Positions 7,557 through 15,821 are shown, counted from the stretch's first letter. The stretch: DNA of 41,980 nucleotides from Lachnospiraceae bacterium (GCA_021205565.1 JAJPXG010000093.1:14500-56479); one strand, 5' to 3'. A program made the numbers and translations. Notes: generated by a model not told the origin, from the letters alone.

Positions 7557-9927
7557 CTGCGCCCAGCAGCAGCCCGATCAGCCGTACCACAAACGCAGCC
7601 AGCCAGGCAATCACGCACTGTTCCAATACCACGCCGACGGCCCATTTGCCGCCCAGCTCACGCCTGATAGAGGCAATCGCCGCTACACAGGGGGTGTAGA
7701 GCAAACTGAAGACCAGCATCGTCGCGGCCTCAAGAGGCGTTAAGTTCGCGGCAACTTCACCTGCGAAAAGCAGCTCCATCGTGGAAACCACACTCTCCTT
7801 GGCCATAAAGCCGCTGATTAAGGAGGTGCAGATTCGCCAGTCACCCAGTCCCAGCGGTTTAAAAAGCGGCGCCAAAACTCCGGCCACAGAAGCCAGAATG
7901 CTCTCCTGCGAGTCCGTCACCACATTAAGCCTTAAGTCAAAGGTCTGTAAAAACCAGATCACAATCGTGGCTAAAAGAATGATCGTAAAGGCCCGATACA
8001 GGAAATCCTTCGCCTTTTCCCACAAAAGCTGTAAAACATTTCTGGCAGAAGGCAGCCGGTAGTTGGGCAGCTCCAGCACGAACGGCACCGCCTCGCCGTG
8101 AAAGAGCGTTTTCTTGAAAATAAAAGCCGCGAGAATGCCCACTGCAATCCCCAGAAAATACAGACCGGCCACAATCAGCCCGCTGTATTTCGGGAAGAAG
8201 ATATTGACAAAAAACATATAGATGGGCAGCTTCGCCGTACAGCTCATGAATGGGGTGAGCAAAATCGTCATCCGCCGATCGCGCTCGCTGGGCAGCGTCC
8301 TGGTCGCCATGACAGCCGGAACCGTGCAGCCGAAGCCAATCAGCATTGGCACAATACTGCGGCCGGAGAGGCCGACTTTGCGCAGCAGACTGTCCATGAA
8401 AAAGGCCACCCTCGCGATATAACCACTGTCCTCCAGTAAAGACAGGAAGAAAAACAAACAGACAATGATCGGGAGGAAGCTTAACACGCTGCCAATGCCC
8501 GCGAAAATACCGTCATTGATCAGCGAACACAGCACCGGGTGGACATTCGCCGCGGTAAGGGCCGTCTCCACCACACCGGAAAGCGCGTCGATCCCCGTCT
8601 CCAAAAGCCCCTGCAAAAAGGCGCCGATCACATTGAATGTCAGGAAAAATACCAGAAGCATGATGCCGACAAAGCAGGGAATGGCCGTATATTTGCCGGT
8701 GAGAATCCGGTCGATTCTCTCACTGCGCAGGCGTTCCTTACTCTCCTTCGGCTTTTGCACCGTCTGGGCACACAGCTTCTGAATAAAGGAAAAGCGCATG
8801 TCGGCGATGGCGGCGGTGCGGTCTAAGCCTCTCTCCTCCTCCATCTGGACGAGGATGTGCTCTACCATTTCCTTCTCATTCTCCGTCAGGTTCAGCTGCT
8901 CTAAAATCAGCTGATCGCCCTCCGCCACCTTGGTTGCGGCAAAGCGTAAGGGGATACCTGCCTCCTGCGCGTGATCCTCGATTAAATGCATAATACCGTG
9001 CAGCGCCCGGTGAACAGCGCCGCCGTGGTCGTTTTTGTCGCAGAAATCCTGGCGTTTGGGGCGTTCCTGGTATTTCGCTACATGAAGCAGGTGACTCACC
9101 AGCTCATCGATACCCTCATTTTTGGCCGCGGAGATCGGTACCACCGGGATACCCAAAATCTCCTCCATCTCATTGATCAGGATGGAGCCGCCGTTCTCAC
9201 GCACCTCATCCATCATATTTAAAGCCAGAACCATCGGCGTATCCAGCTCCATCAGCTGCATGGTCAGGTACAGATTGCGCTCAATATTCGTTGCGTCGAC
9301 GATGTTGATGATGCCGTGCGGATGTTCATTTAATATAAAATTTCTCGACACCAGCTCCTCGCCGGAGTAGGGCGACATGGAATAAATGCCCGGCAGATCC
9401 GTGACCAGTGTATTGTCATGTCCCCGGATGACGCCGTCCTTGCGGTCCACCGTAACACCCGGGAAATTGCCCACATGCTGGTTAGAGCCGGTCATCTGGT
9501 TAAATAAAGTCGTCTTGCCGCAGTTCTGGTTGCCGGCAAGGGCGAAGGTCAGTACCGTCCCTTCAGGCAGTGGATTCTCATTTGCCTTATCGTGATATTT
9601 GCCGCCCTCGCCGAGGCCAGGGTGGATGCCTTCTTTTTTCAGCCGTGTTTTTATCCCGCTGTTGGCCGCCCGCCCGGCTTCCGCTTTCTTATTCTGTGAT
9701 TCCGTCACCGGCGTGATTTCAATTTTCTCCGCGTCCGCCACCCTTATCGTCAGCTCATAGCTGTGCACACGGATCTCCAGTGGGTCACCCATCGGCGCAA
9801 ATTTCACCATAGTCACTTCCACACCCGGAATCAGGCCCATGTCCAGGATGTGCTGCCTGAGCGCGCCTTCCCCGCCGACTGTTTCTATGACAGCACTCTT
9901 TCCGATCTCAAGTTCTTTTAAAGTCAT
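7552..9927 (-). CDS. feoB: ferrous iron transporter, FeoA-FeoB fusion
   Basis: 791 residues from the chosen ATG (MTLKELEIGK). Residues 1-75 are a complete FeoA-type SH3-like domain (HILDMGLIPGVEV), then a linker, then the FeoB G-protein: G1 GNQNCGKTTLFN (132-143), the G2 loop GVTVDRK, G3 DLPG (177-180) and the G4 NxxD in NMMDE. The C-terminal half holds the gate/core membrane segments that carry Fe(II) in. An in-frame GTG start 23 codons earlier exists, but GAGGG stands ten bases before this ATG, so I prefer it. Fusion of FeoA to FeoB is known in some anaerobes. Transcribed alone from the palindrome-bearing promoter upstream. Confidence 0.95.
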   Translation of the reverse strand: MTLKELEIGKSAVIETVGGEGALRQHILDMGLIPGVEVTMVKFAPMGDPLEIRVHSYELTIRVADAEKIEITPVTESQNKKAEAGRAANSGIKTRLKKEGIHPGLGEGGKYHDKANENPLPEGTVLTFALAGNQNCGKTTLFNQMTGSNQHVGNFPGVTVDRKDGVIRGHDNTLVTDLPGIYSMSPYSGEELVSRNFILNEHPHGIINIVDATNIERNLYLTMQLMELDTPMVLALNMMDEVRENGGSILINEMEEILGIPVVPISAAKNEGIDELVSHLLHVAKYQERPKRQDFCDKNDHGGAVHRALHGIMHLIEDHAQEAGIPLRFAATKVAEGDQLILEQLNLTENEKEMVEHILVQMEEERGLDRTAAIADMRFSFIQKLCAQTVQKPKESKERLRSERIDRILTGKYTAIPCFVGIMLLVFFLTFNVIGAFLQGLLETGIDALSGVVETALTAANVHPVLCSLINDGIFAGIGSVLSFLPIIVCLFFFLSLLEDSGYIARVAFFMDSLLRKVGLSGRSIVPMLIGFGCTVPAVMATRTLPSERDRRMTILLTPFMSCTAKLPIYMFFVNIFFPKYSGLIVAGLYFLGIAVGILAAFIFKKTLFHGEAVPFVLELPNYRLPSARNVLQLLWEKAKDFLYRAFTIILLATIVIWFLQTFDLRLNVVTDSQESILASVAGVLAPLFKPLGLGDWRICTSLISGFMAKESVVSTMELLFAGEVAANLTPLEAATMLVFSLLYTPCVAAIASIRRELGGKWAVGVVLEQCVIAWLAAFVVRLIGLLLGAA

Positions 9928-10067
9928 GACCTGTTGTCCCTCTTTTCTCTGATGTATAAAAGCGTGCTTGGCCCCTCTTAAAATGTCGCTCTTCACGCAA
10001 TCACTGCATTTCAGGACATCAGTGGCCAGCCGGTTCGCTGTCTGTAATGACTTTTTCCTCTTCCTTG

Positions 10068-10095
10068 ATTATAATAAAAACCGGCCGGTTTTCAA
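10068..10095 (-). promoter_or_regulatory. feoAB promoter
   Basis: On the minus strand TTGAAA (10095-10090) and a perfect TATAAT (10073-10068) with a 16-base spacer. The spacer is almost entirely the palindrome described in the next entry, so a repressor bound there would block RNA polymerase. The transcript would have a leader of about 135 bases before the chosen FeoA-FeoB start. Confidence 0.75.
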
Positions 10096-10121
10096 GTAAG
10101 AAACGAAAATCTGGCCGGTTT
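10077..10121. promoter_or_regulatory. candidate iron-regulator operator pair in the feo promoter
   Basis: AAAACCGGCCGGTTTT (10077-10092) is a perfect 16-bp palindrome lying between the -35 and -10. A second, imperfect copy with core TCTGGCCGGTTT lies at about 10108-10121. Their centres (10084.5 and 10114.5) are exactly 30 bases apart, about three helical turns, so both face the same side of DNA. Each is also followed by TTTCAAGTAA (about 10090-10099 and 10129-10138). It does not resemble the Fur box; I do not recognise the binding protein. Confidence 0.55.
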
Positions 10122-10157
10122 TTAACGATTTCAAGTAACAAATGATAGGAAACCGCT

Positions 10158-11111
10158 TTATATCATTCTCCGCAAAACTTCCTCCATCGGCACTACAGAA
10201 GAAATGCCGCCCAGTTGCTGTGTGGAAAGACTTGCCGCACAGCAGGCAAACGCCGCGGCATCCCTTAATTCCTCCCCGGTCACCTGAGCCAGCGACTTTT
10301 CAAGCTTCAGCAGGCGGCTTAAAGCACTGCCGCCGAAAATATCTCCGGCGCCGGTCGTATCCACCGGTTGAATCCCTGAAGGCGTTTTCACCATTCCTGT
10401 ATAACCATTCCCGCTGTAATAGCAGCCCTTCGCGCCCAGTGTCACAAACACAACGCTGACCCCAAAATCCCGGTGCAGTCTTACCGCGGACTCCTCGGGC
10501 GTTTCCTGCCAGAGGAACTCTGTCTCCTCATCGCTGATTTTCACCACATCCGCCTGCGATAAGCCCCAGAGAATCTGCTTTTTCGCTTCCTCCATGCTCT
10601 TCCACAGAGGCTTTCTTAAGTTCGGGTCAAAGCTGATCCACTTTCCCCTTTCCTTCGCGTAGGCAACCGCCTTCTGTGTCGCGGAGCGCACCGGGTCATC
10701 CGTCAGGCTTAAGGTTCCGAAATGAAAGTCACGGCAGTCATCGATCAGCTCATAGCGGATCTCCTCCGCTCTCAGCATCGTATCTGCGCCCGGCTTCCTG
10801 GCAAAAGCAAAGTGACGGTTTCCGGTCTCATCAATCGTCACAAAAGCCAGGGTGGTAAAAACATCCGGGTCTGTCACAATGCCTTTCGTCTCAATCCCGG
10901 CCTGCTCCATCGTGCGAAGAAGCAACTGTCCAAAGGTATCCTCACCCACCTTTCCAATAAAGGCGGTAGAGCAGCCGTACGCATTCAGCGCCGCCAGAAA
11001 ATTGCCCGGCGCGCCGCCAGGATTGGCCGCCATGGTAGGATACCCCGCCTCGTCCGTCGATTTCGTGGCAAAATCAATCAGTAATTCTCCAATTGCTGTC
11101 ACATCATACAT
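10158..11111 (-). CDS. scrK: fructokinase, PfkB family
   Basis: 317 residues. PfkB/ribokinase signatures: the N-terminal GGAPGNFLAALNAYG and the C-terminal DTTGAGDIFGG with the anion hole and catalytic Asp. The start MYDVTAIGELLIDF is chosen because GGAGG lies eight bases before it; a longer frame begins five codons earlier. It phosphorylates fructose to fructose-6-phosphate in the cytoplasm. It follows a GH32 sucrase remnant on the same strand with no gap, the classical scrB-scrK order, so it probably once served sucrose or raffinose breakdown. Substrate assignment among PfkB sugar kinases is by context plus overall similarity. Confidence 0.85.
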   Translation of the reverse strand: MYDVTAIGELLIDFATKSTDEAGYPTMAANPGGAPGNFLAALNAYGCSTAFIGKVGEDTFGQLLLRTMEQAGIETKGIVTDPDVFTTLAFVTIDETGNRHFAFARKPGADTMLRAEEIRYELIDDCRDFHFGTLSLTDDPVRSATQKAVAYAKERGKWISFDPNLRKPLWKSMEEAKKQILWGLSQADVVKISDEETEFLWQETPEESAVRLHRDFGVSVVFVTLGAKGCYYSGNGYTGMVKTPSGIQPVDTTGAGDIFGGSALSRLLKLEKSLAQVTGEELRDAAAFACCAASLSTQQLGGISSVVPMEEVLRRMI

Positions 11112-11934
11112 TGCCGTTTCCTCCAATCAAATATTACATTATCGCGGCAGGAGCCGGAGTTGCTCCGATCCAGCTTCAGCACGGAGGTTAAGGGTTTATA
11201 GGTAATCACAGTATAATGCCGGCTTCCCTGCACCCCCGAAACTTCTCGGTCTCTCTGACCGGATTCTGTATCAGCCTGCCGTCCTTCACCCTGAGCTGGC
11301 CGCTGCGACACATATCCTGAGGGCTCGTCAGTATCAGCGTCTTTCCGTCCAGCTCAAACATGTCCGGGCACTCCCACATCTTACCGAACTCATTATAACA
11401 GCGATCCACCATGGATGCAAGCTTCCAGTGAAAACCATCCTCAGAACGGTACAGTAAAAGAGACCCGCTTTCATCGTCTGAGCGGTTTGCCACAATCGCG
11501 GCAGAGTTGCCGTCCTTCTCCCGCCAGATCTTCGGATCACGGAAATCATAGCGGCTGCCGCCCTGCGGGAGATTTTCTTCCGTCAGTACCGGATTGCCTT
11601 CATATTTTTCATAATTCAGACCGTCCCCGACCGCCATGCACTGTGTCTGCAGTGTATCCCGCACGCCGTTTTCCTTCACTTTCTCGCGCACGCCCGTATA
11701 CATCAGGAGCTGGCGCCCGTCATCCAGTTCCAATGCGCTTCCGGAAAAGCAGCCCGCGCCGTCATACTGCGTGTCCGGAGCCAGGGCACAGGGCAGATAC
11801 TCCCAGTGCAGCAGATCCTCGCTGACCGCGTGTCCCCAGTGCATCGGACCCCACTTGATATCATACGGATTATACTGATAAAAAAGATGATATTTTCCCC
11901 GATAATAAGAAAAGCCGTTCGGATCGTTCATCAT
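11112..11934 (-). pseudogene. scrB: GH32 sucrose-6-phosphate hydrolase, broken
   Basis: The readable frame (11206-11934) starts at MMNDPNGF and keeps the GH32 nucleophile motif NDPNG, the FRDPKIW motif and the acid/base motif WECPDMF, but ends after about 242 residues (RETEKFRGCREAGIIL) against a normal 470-500. The Trp and everything before MNDPNG are missing. After about 11206 a second frame reads TVITYKPLTSVLKLDRSNSG, which resembles the C-terminal GH32 beta-sandwich, so an internal deletion joined the catalytic domain to the tail out of frame; the tail itself runs into the fructokinase start. No ribosome binding site precedes the first ATG. Unlikely to be active. Confidence 0.85.
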
Positions 11935-12018
11935 GAACAGATGGGCTGGGTCGGTGCGATGAATAACATCCGTAATGCAGCGGAAGAAATCGTATTGTCA
12001 GAACTGATTTACAACTAA
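11935..12018 (+). pseudogene. TnpV-like transposon protein, 3' remnant
   Basis: The plus-strand frame ending at TAA 12016-12018 reads EQMGWVGAMNNIRNAAEEIV and then LSELIYN, which I recognise as the C-terminus of TnpV proteins carried by clostridial transposons and conjugative elements. About 27 residues remain out of roughly 120. Going left, the resemblance stops where the broken GH32 gene (opposite strand) starts, so the junction lies at about 11930-11940. A strong terminator 25 bases after the stop is probably its own. Identification is from memory of the family, not from a search. Confidence 0.7.
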
Positions 12019-12042
12019 AAACTTTTTGAGTGACACAGTAGA

Positions 12043-12082
12043 TGCCTCTGATTTTTACAATCAAGGCACTATTTTTTCTTTT
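12043..12082 (+). terminator. Rho-independent terminator after the TnpV remnant
   Basis: TGCCT-TGATT (12043-12053, one bulged C) pairs with AATCAAGGCA (12059-12068) around a TTTAC loop, followed by the T-rich run ending near 12082. Orientation is plus strand, so it ends the TnpV remnant and insulates the genes to the right. Confidence 0.75.
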
Positions 12083-12089
12083 TAACACT

Positions 12090-12122
12090 TCTCAAACATT
12101 TCTCAATCATTTCAAAAACATC
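12090..12122 (+). repeat. three 11-bp direct repeats, candidate response-regulator operator
   Basis: TCTCAAACATT (12090-12100), TCTCAATCATT (12101-12111) and TCAAAAACATC (12112-12122) stand head to tail with an 11-base period, one helical turn each. Such phased direct repeats are typical binding sites for OmpR-type response regulators. They lie 55 bases before a small membrane peptide and a truncated ABC ATPase gene. No response regulator gene is next to them. Confidence 0.5.
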
Positions 12123-12176
12123 ATCCTGTTAGAGTTTAACTGTCCAATAAAAATACAACAAATGGAGGTTTGTGAT

Positions 12177-12272
12177 ATGAAAAAAGTTATTTCCATCGCG
12201 GTGCCCGCTGTGATTGCTGTTGTTGCCGGTACAGCGTGGCTGATTGTCAGGAACAATCGGAAAGGAGTCTGA
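12177..12272 (+). CDS. 31-residue single-span membrane peptide
   Basis: Begins MKKVISIAVPAVIAVVAG and ends RNNRKGV: a lysine start, one hydrophobic segment of about 20 residues and a basic tail, so a single-pass membrane peptide. The ATG at 12177 has GGAGG eight bases upstream. The next start (ABC ATPase remnant) is four bases after its stop, so both were one operon. I do not recognise the family; an accessory peptide of the transporter is one possibility. Confidence 0.55.
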   Translation: MKKVISIAVPAVIAVVAGTAWLIVRNNRKGV

Positions 12273-12275
12273 GAA

Positions 12276-12455
12276 ATGAACGCTATTGAAATTCGTGATC
12301 TGTCCAAGAGCTTTCGGGGAATGTACGCGCTGGACGGACTGAACATGACGGTTCCTGTCGGAGCCATCTATGGTTTTATCGGCGAAAACGGCAGTGGCAA
12401 GTCCACCACGGAAAAACTGATCTGCGGGCATCTGGTGCCAAATGGAGAAGTGTAA
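12276..12455 (+). pseudogene. ABC transporter ATPase, truncated after Walker A
   Basis: 59 residues: IEIRDLSKSFRGMYALDG, then the Walker A motif GENGSGKST, then GHLVPNGEV and a stop. A complete ATPase needs about 200 more residues (Q-loop, signature, Walker B), so this is a 5' fragment of an ABC-2 type exporter ATPase. Its end overlaps the ATG of the following membrane protein gene by 14 bases in another frame. Reading across, LVPNG of the ATPase is followed directly by EKCKK of that gene, which suggests a deletion that joined the two. GGAGTCTGAGAA precedes the ATG. Confidence 0.85.
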
Positions 12456-13104
12456 AAAGCTCTTACGAAAATATTTGTCTGATCATGTTTTCCGCGCACA
12501 AATCAGTCTCTATGCTGGATTTCTTCTAAATGTACTGTATATATTTCTGAAGATAATTTCCGGTATAGTCACAAACTCCATCTGGCTGATCGCCGCCGGC
12601 GTGTATTATTCTGCTTTAACGATCATTCGCTATCCCCTGGTGCGTCAGATGCGTCATTCTGGCTCTAAGGAAATTGCCTTCCGGCGTTCAAGGCAATGCG
12701 GTATACTGCTTTTGACTTTAAATCTTGCACTTTCCGGTATTGTCGTTTTGATGATACGGGAAAATGAGCATTACACTTATCCTGGTATGCTCATTTATGT
12801 TATGGCAGCCTATACCTTTTACAGCGTCACCAGTTCCATTATAAACCTGGTGAAATACCGGAAGTATCAGGATTCTGTCCTGTCGGCCATCAAAGCAGTT
12901 TCTCTTACAAAGGCGCTGGTATCTATGCTTTTCCTGGAAACGGCGATGTTTTCCCGGTTTGGTCAGGATACTGACAGCTTTTTCAAGAGCATGATGATTG
13001 GCCTAACCGGAGGAGGTATCTGTATTATTACAACCAGTATTGCAATCGTGATGATTTTACAGACGAATAAAAAGCTAAAACAGCTACACAATAGCAGCCT
13101 TTGA
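12442..13104 (+). CDS. six-span membrane protein of unknown function
   Basis: 220 residues with about six hydrophobic segments: near residues 21-42 (LYAGFLLNVLYIFLKIISG), 48-62, 86-104, 111-135, 155-172 and 185-205. The first pair loosely resembles cation-efflux folds, but no metal-binding histidines or aspartates stand at the expected places, so I do not assign it. The ATG lies inside the truncated ATPase gene and has no ribosome binding site of its own; translation may depend on coupling to the ATPase fragment, or a few N-terminal residues may have been lost at the junction. Confidence 0.65.
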   Translation: MEKCKKLLRKYLSDHVFRAQISLYAGFLLNVLYIFLKIISGIVTNSIWLIAAGVYYSALTIIRYPLVRQMRHSGSKEIAFRRSRQCGILLLTLNLALSGIVVLMIRENEHYTYPGMLIYVMAAYTFYSVTSSIINLVKYRKYQDSVLSAIKAVSLTKALVSMLFLETAMFSRFGQDTDSFFKSMMIGLTGGGICIITTSIAIVMILQTNKKLKQLHNSSL

Positions 13105-13159
13105 AGGCCCGCGTGCAAAATGATATTCACTTGATATTATGATTAAGGAGAGTTTCTAA

Positions 13160-13546
13160 ATGGACAATAATTTTGAATATTCTTATTCCGCGGAAAGCCA
13201 CCGTGAAGTAGAAGAAATCCGTAGAAAATATATAACAGATGAGAATAATTCCTATGAAAGTAAGCTCCGTCAGCTGAAAGATCTGGACCGCAGTGCCTCC
13301 AGAAAAGGGATGATTGTCTCCATCGCCATCGGGACTATCAGCACAATGCTGCTGGGGCTGGGAATGTCCTGTGTTATGGTATGGAATGATCCGCTTTTTA
13401 TTCTGGGGGTCGTGTTAGGAGTGCTTGGGCTCATTGGAGTTTGCTCCGCTTATCCGCTTTATCAGCACATCACAAAAAAAGAAAGAAAGCGAATTGCACC
13501 GATGATTCTGAAACTCAGTGAGGAACTGGAGAAAATATCCTCCTGA
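13160..13546 (+). CDS. conserved small membrane protein, unknown function
   Basis: 128 residues: a charged, helical N-terminus (about 1-45, EEIRRKYITDENNSYESKL), two membrane segments (about 50-72 and 76-97) and a basic C-terminal tail (KKERKRIAPMILKLSEELEK). I recall similar small proteins in many Clostridia with the same layout but know no proven function. AAGGAG stands ten bases before the ATG. It follows the six-span protein by 55 bases and may share its transcript. Confidence 0.75.
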   Translation: MDNNFEYSYSAESHREVEEIRRKYITDENNSYESKLRQLKDLDRSASRKGMIVSIAIGTISTMLLGLGMSCVMVWNDPLFILGVVLGVLGLIGVCSAYPLYQHITKKERKRIAPMILKLSEELEKISS

Positions 13547-13626
13547 CATCCGTTTTAATAAATCACAAATGGCTGAGCGGCAGCATATCGACGAGACATT
13601 AAAAACCCATGACCAAATGTCCACAG

Positions 13627-13827
13627 TTTTCTGTGGAAGAAGAATTGAAAAACGGATCCCTGCTTCAACTTCAGACGGACCTCGATGACAAATCGTACCC
13701 GGGGGTATGCGTATTTCACAAAAACAGGTGAGTCAGTCCGCAGATAGAACTGGCTTTCAGAGTTTTGCAGGAGCAGATTGAGGAAGTGCAGGACCTGCAT
13801 TTGCACGTTTCCAGTTTATTTATGTAA
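13627..13827 (+). pseudogene. LysR-family regulator, C-terminal remnant with in-frame TGA
   Basis: The frame FSVEEELKNGSLLQLQ, then SYPGVCVFHKNR, stop TGA (13729-13731), VSPQIE and about 26 more residues to TAA (13825-13827) has the pattern of the LysR effector domain end, where HKNRWVSP is usual; the TGA sits where Trp is expected (TGG to TGA). The first 220 or so residues, including the DNA-binding domain, are gone. No start signal. It is the last piece of the decayed stretch before the DUF4143 gene. The part after VSPQIE is less family-like. Confidence 0.65.
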
Positions 13828-13878
13828 AATTTTGAGAATTATTTACGTAAAATAATGTTAATTTTATTGTATAATTCA

Positions 13879-13907
13879 TTGTATTTTACACGAATATATA
13901 TTATACT
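13879..13907 (+). promoter_or_regulatory. promoter for the DUF4143 ATPase gene
   Basis: TTGTAT (13879-13884), a 17-base spacer and TATACT (13902-13907) on the plus strand, in a markedly AT-rich stretch of about 80 bases, with the ATG at 13938 behind AGGGAGG. Confidence 0.6.
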
Positions 13908-13937
13908 ATAGTCAGTACCTTTTAGGGAGGCGATTAT

Positions 13938-15233
13938 ATGTACAGGAAAATTACGCAGTATCTGAAAGCGTGGAAAGACAGCGAGCATCGCAAACCCCTG
14001 ATTTTGCAGGGAGCAAGGCAGGTCGGCAAGACCTGGTCCATTCTGGAATTCGGACGCACCCACTATGAGAATGTGGCATACTTTAACTTTGAAACCAATC
14101 CCAAGCTGAATGAAACCTTTGAAGAAAATATCAGCCCTGATTATCTGATCCCGATTTTATCGCACATTGCAGGACAGACGATTGTCAGAGAGAAAACGTT
14201 GATTGTGTTTGACGAAGTGCAGCTTTGTGAACGGGCTTTGACAAGCCTGAAATATTTCTGTGAGGATGCGCCTGACTATCATATCATTGTGGCAGGCAGT
14301 CTGCTTGGTGTTGCCGTAAACAGAGCAAGATTTTCTTTTCCTGTCGGCAAAGTGGATATGAAAACGCTTTATCCCATGGATATGGAAGAATTTCTGTTAG
14401 CATGCGGCGAAGCAGCTCTTGTGGAGCAGATAAAGAACTGCTTTGAAACGGATACACCGCTGCCCGTTGCCCTGCACGATAAGGCAATGCATCTCTACCG
14501 CCAGTATTTAATTGTGGGCGGAATGCCTGAATGTGTCATGCAGTTTGCGGATACAAAGGACTATATCCTTGTTCGTCATACACAGGACACAATCCTGGCA
14601 GGCTATCTCAATGATATGAGCAAATACAATAACCTCAATGAAATCAAGAAAACAAGACTTGTCTATGACAACATAACCGTCCAGCTTTCCAAAAAAAATA
14701 CCCGTTTCCAATATAAGCTGATCAAAAAAGGCGGCAGGGCCAGTGAGTTTGAAAATGCGATTGAATGGCTTTGCCTGTCCGGGATTGTATCACAGGTATA
14801 TAAAGTAGAGCAGATCAGAAAACCGCTTGAAAACTACCGTGATATAGACGCCTTCAAAATCTACGTATCAGATCTGGGATTGCTTTGCGCCAAAAAAAAC
14901 CTGGCTGTAAACGATATTCTCTACATGGTCGATGAGATTAACGATTTTAAGGGCGGTATGGTTGAAAACTATGTCAACGTCCAGTTATCCATAAACGGTT
15001 ACCGCACCTATTATTGGGAATCCGAGCGCGGAGCGGAGATTGATTTTATTATTCAGCGGGACGGTCAGCTGATCCCCATTGAAGTGAAGTCGGCGGACAA
15101 CACCAAGGCAAAAAGTTTAAAGGTATATATGGAGACCTATAAGCCCGCTTACGCCATAAAACTCTCCGCCAGAAATTTTGGCTTTGAGGATGGTAAAAAG
15201 ACCGTCCCGCTCTATGCGGCATTTTGTGTCTGA
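13938..15233 (+). CDS. AAA-type ATPase with DUF4143 C-terminal domain
   Basis: 431 residues. N-terminal AAA_14 domain: Walker A GARQVGKT (about 25-32) and Walker B TLIVFDEVQ. The C-terminal DUF4143 half ends with GAEIDFIIQRDGQLIPIEVK, an Asp...Glu-x-Lys arrangement like PD-(D/E)XK nucleases. Family members are common in gut anaerobes and archaea, often scattered and horizontally mobile; their role is not established. RBS AGGGAGG is good. It lies next to the decayed stretch at 11.1-13.8 kb and its stop abuts the stop of convergent mntP with no spacer and no visible terminator. Confidence 0.9.
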   Translation: MYRKITQYLKAWKDSEHRKPLILQGARQVGKTWSILEFGRTHYENVAYFNFETNPKLNETFEENISPDYLIPILSHIAGQTIVREKTLIVFDEVQLCERALTSLKYFCEDAPDYHIIVAGSLLGVAVNRARFSFPVGKVDMKTLYPMDMEEFLLACGEAALVEQIKNCFETDTPLPVALHDKAMHLYRQYLIVGGMPECVMQFADTKDYILVRHTQDTILAGYLNDMSKYNNLNEIKKTRLVYDNITVQLSKKNTRFQYKLIKKGGRASEFENAIEWLCLSGIVSQVYKVEQIRKPLENYRDIDAFKIYVSDLGLLCAKKNLAVNDILYMVDEINDFKGGMVENYVNVQLSINGYRTYYWESERGAEIDFIIQRDGQLIPIEVKSADNTKAKSLKVYMETYKPAYAIKLSARNFGFEDGKKTVPLYAAFCV

Positions 15234-15821
15234 CTACATCACGCCTGTAATAAAAATCTCCAGCCCAATCGCGATCAAAATCACGCCGCCAAGGATCTGT
15301 GCCTTATTCGACAGCTTTGTACCGAACTTCTCTCCGATCTTAAGGCCGACCATACAGATAACGAAAGTCACCGCCGCGATGATCAGCGCCGCCACGAGCG
15401 CCATCAGCCAGTTATAATCCGCGATGGTAAAACCAACAGATAACGCATCGATGGAGGTGGCAATCCCCTGCACAACCAAAGCGCCGAAGCCGAGGCCTGA
15501 GTCCTCCTGCGTCTCCTCCCCCTTGCTGCGAATGCCGTCGATCAGCATCTTACCGCCGATGTAAAGCAGCAAAATCAGGGCGATCCACGGGATCATCTTC
15601 TCAAAGGCCGCGAAATACTGCGCGATGGTATGTACACAGATCCAGCCGATCATCGGCATCAGCGCCTGGAAAAAGGCAAACATGCCGGCGATCTCCAGCA
15701 TCTTGCCCTTCTTCATCTGCGGCTCGTTTAAACCGTTCGCCATCGACACGGAAAAAGCGTCCATGGCCAGGCCCACGCCCAGCAGCACACTGTTGACAAA
15801 AAGCATAAAGCTCCAATCCAT
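15234..15821 (-). CDS. mntP: manganese efflux pump MntP
   Basis: 195 residues from MDWSFMLF, six membrane segments, family-typical length. The two repeat signatures with essential aspartates are present: GVGLAMDAFSVSMANG and GIATSIDALSVGF. It exports Mn(II) across the cytoplasmic membrane. The start is chosen at 15821 because GGAGGA lies just upstream; the frame is open nine codons further. It follows the Spx/ArsC-like gene by 37 bases, so both form an operon. The Mn-sensing yybP-ykoY riboswitch that often precedes mntP is not seen in this gap. Confidence 0.92.
   Translation of the reverse strand: MDWSFMLFVNSVLLGVGLAMDAFSVSMANGLNEPQMKKGKMLEIAGMFAFFQALMPMIGWICVHTIAQYFAAFEKMIPWIALILLLYIGGKMLIDGIRSKGEETQEDSGLGFGALVVQGIATSIDALSVGFTIADYNWLMALVAALIIAAVTFVICMVGLKIGEKFGTKLSNKAQILGGVILIAIGLEIFITGVM

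Noticed and set aside
9928..9996. Upstream GTG start of the feoAB gene adding 23 residues
   Set aside because: GAGGG is placed for the inner ATG, and FeoA domains start at MTLKELEIG.
13555..13806. 83-codon minus-strand frame
   Set aside because: It is antisense to the LysR remnant, and no start signal or family pattern is present.
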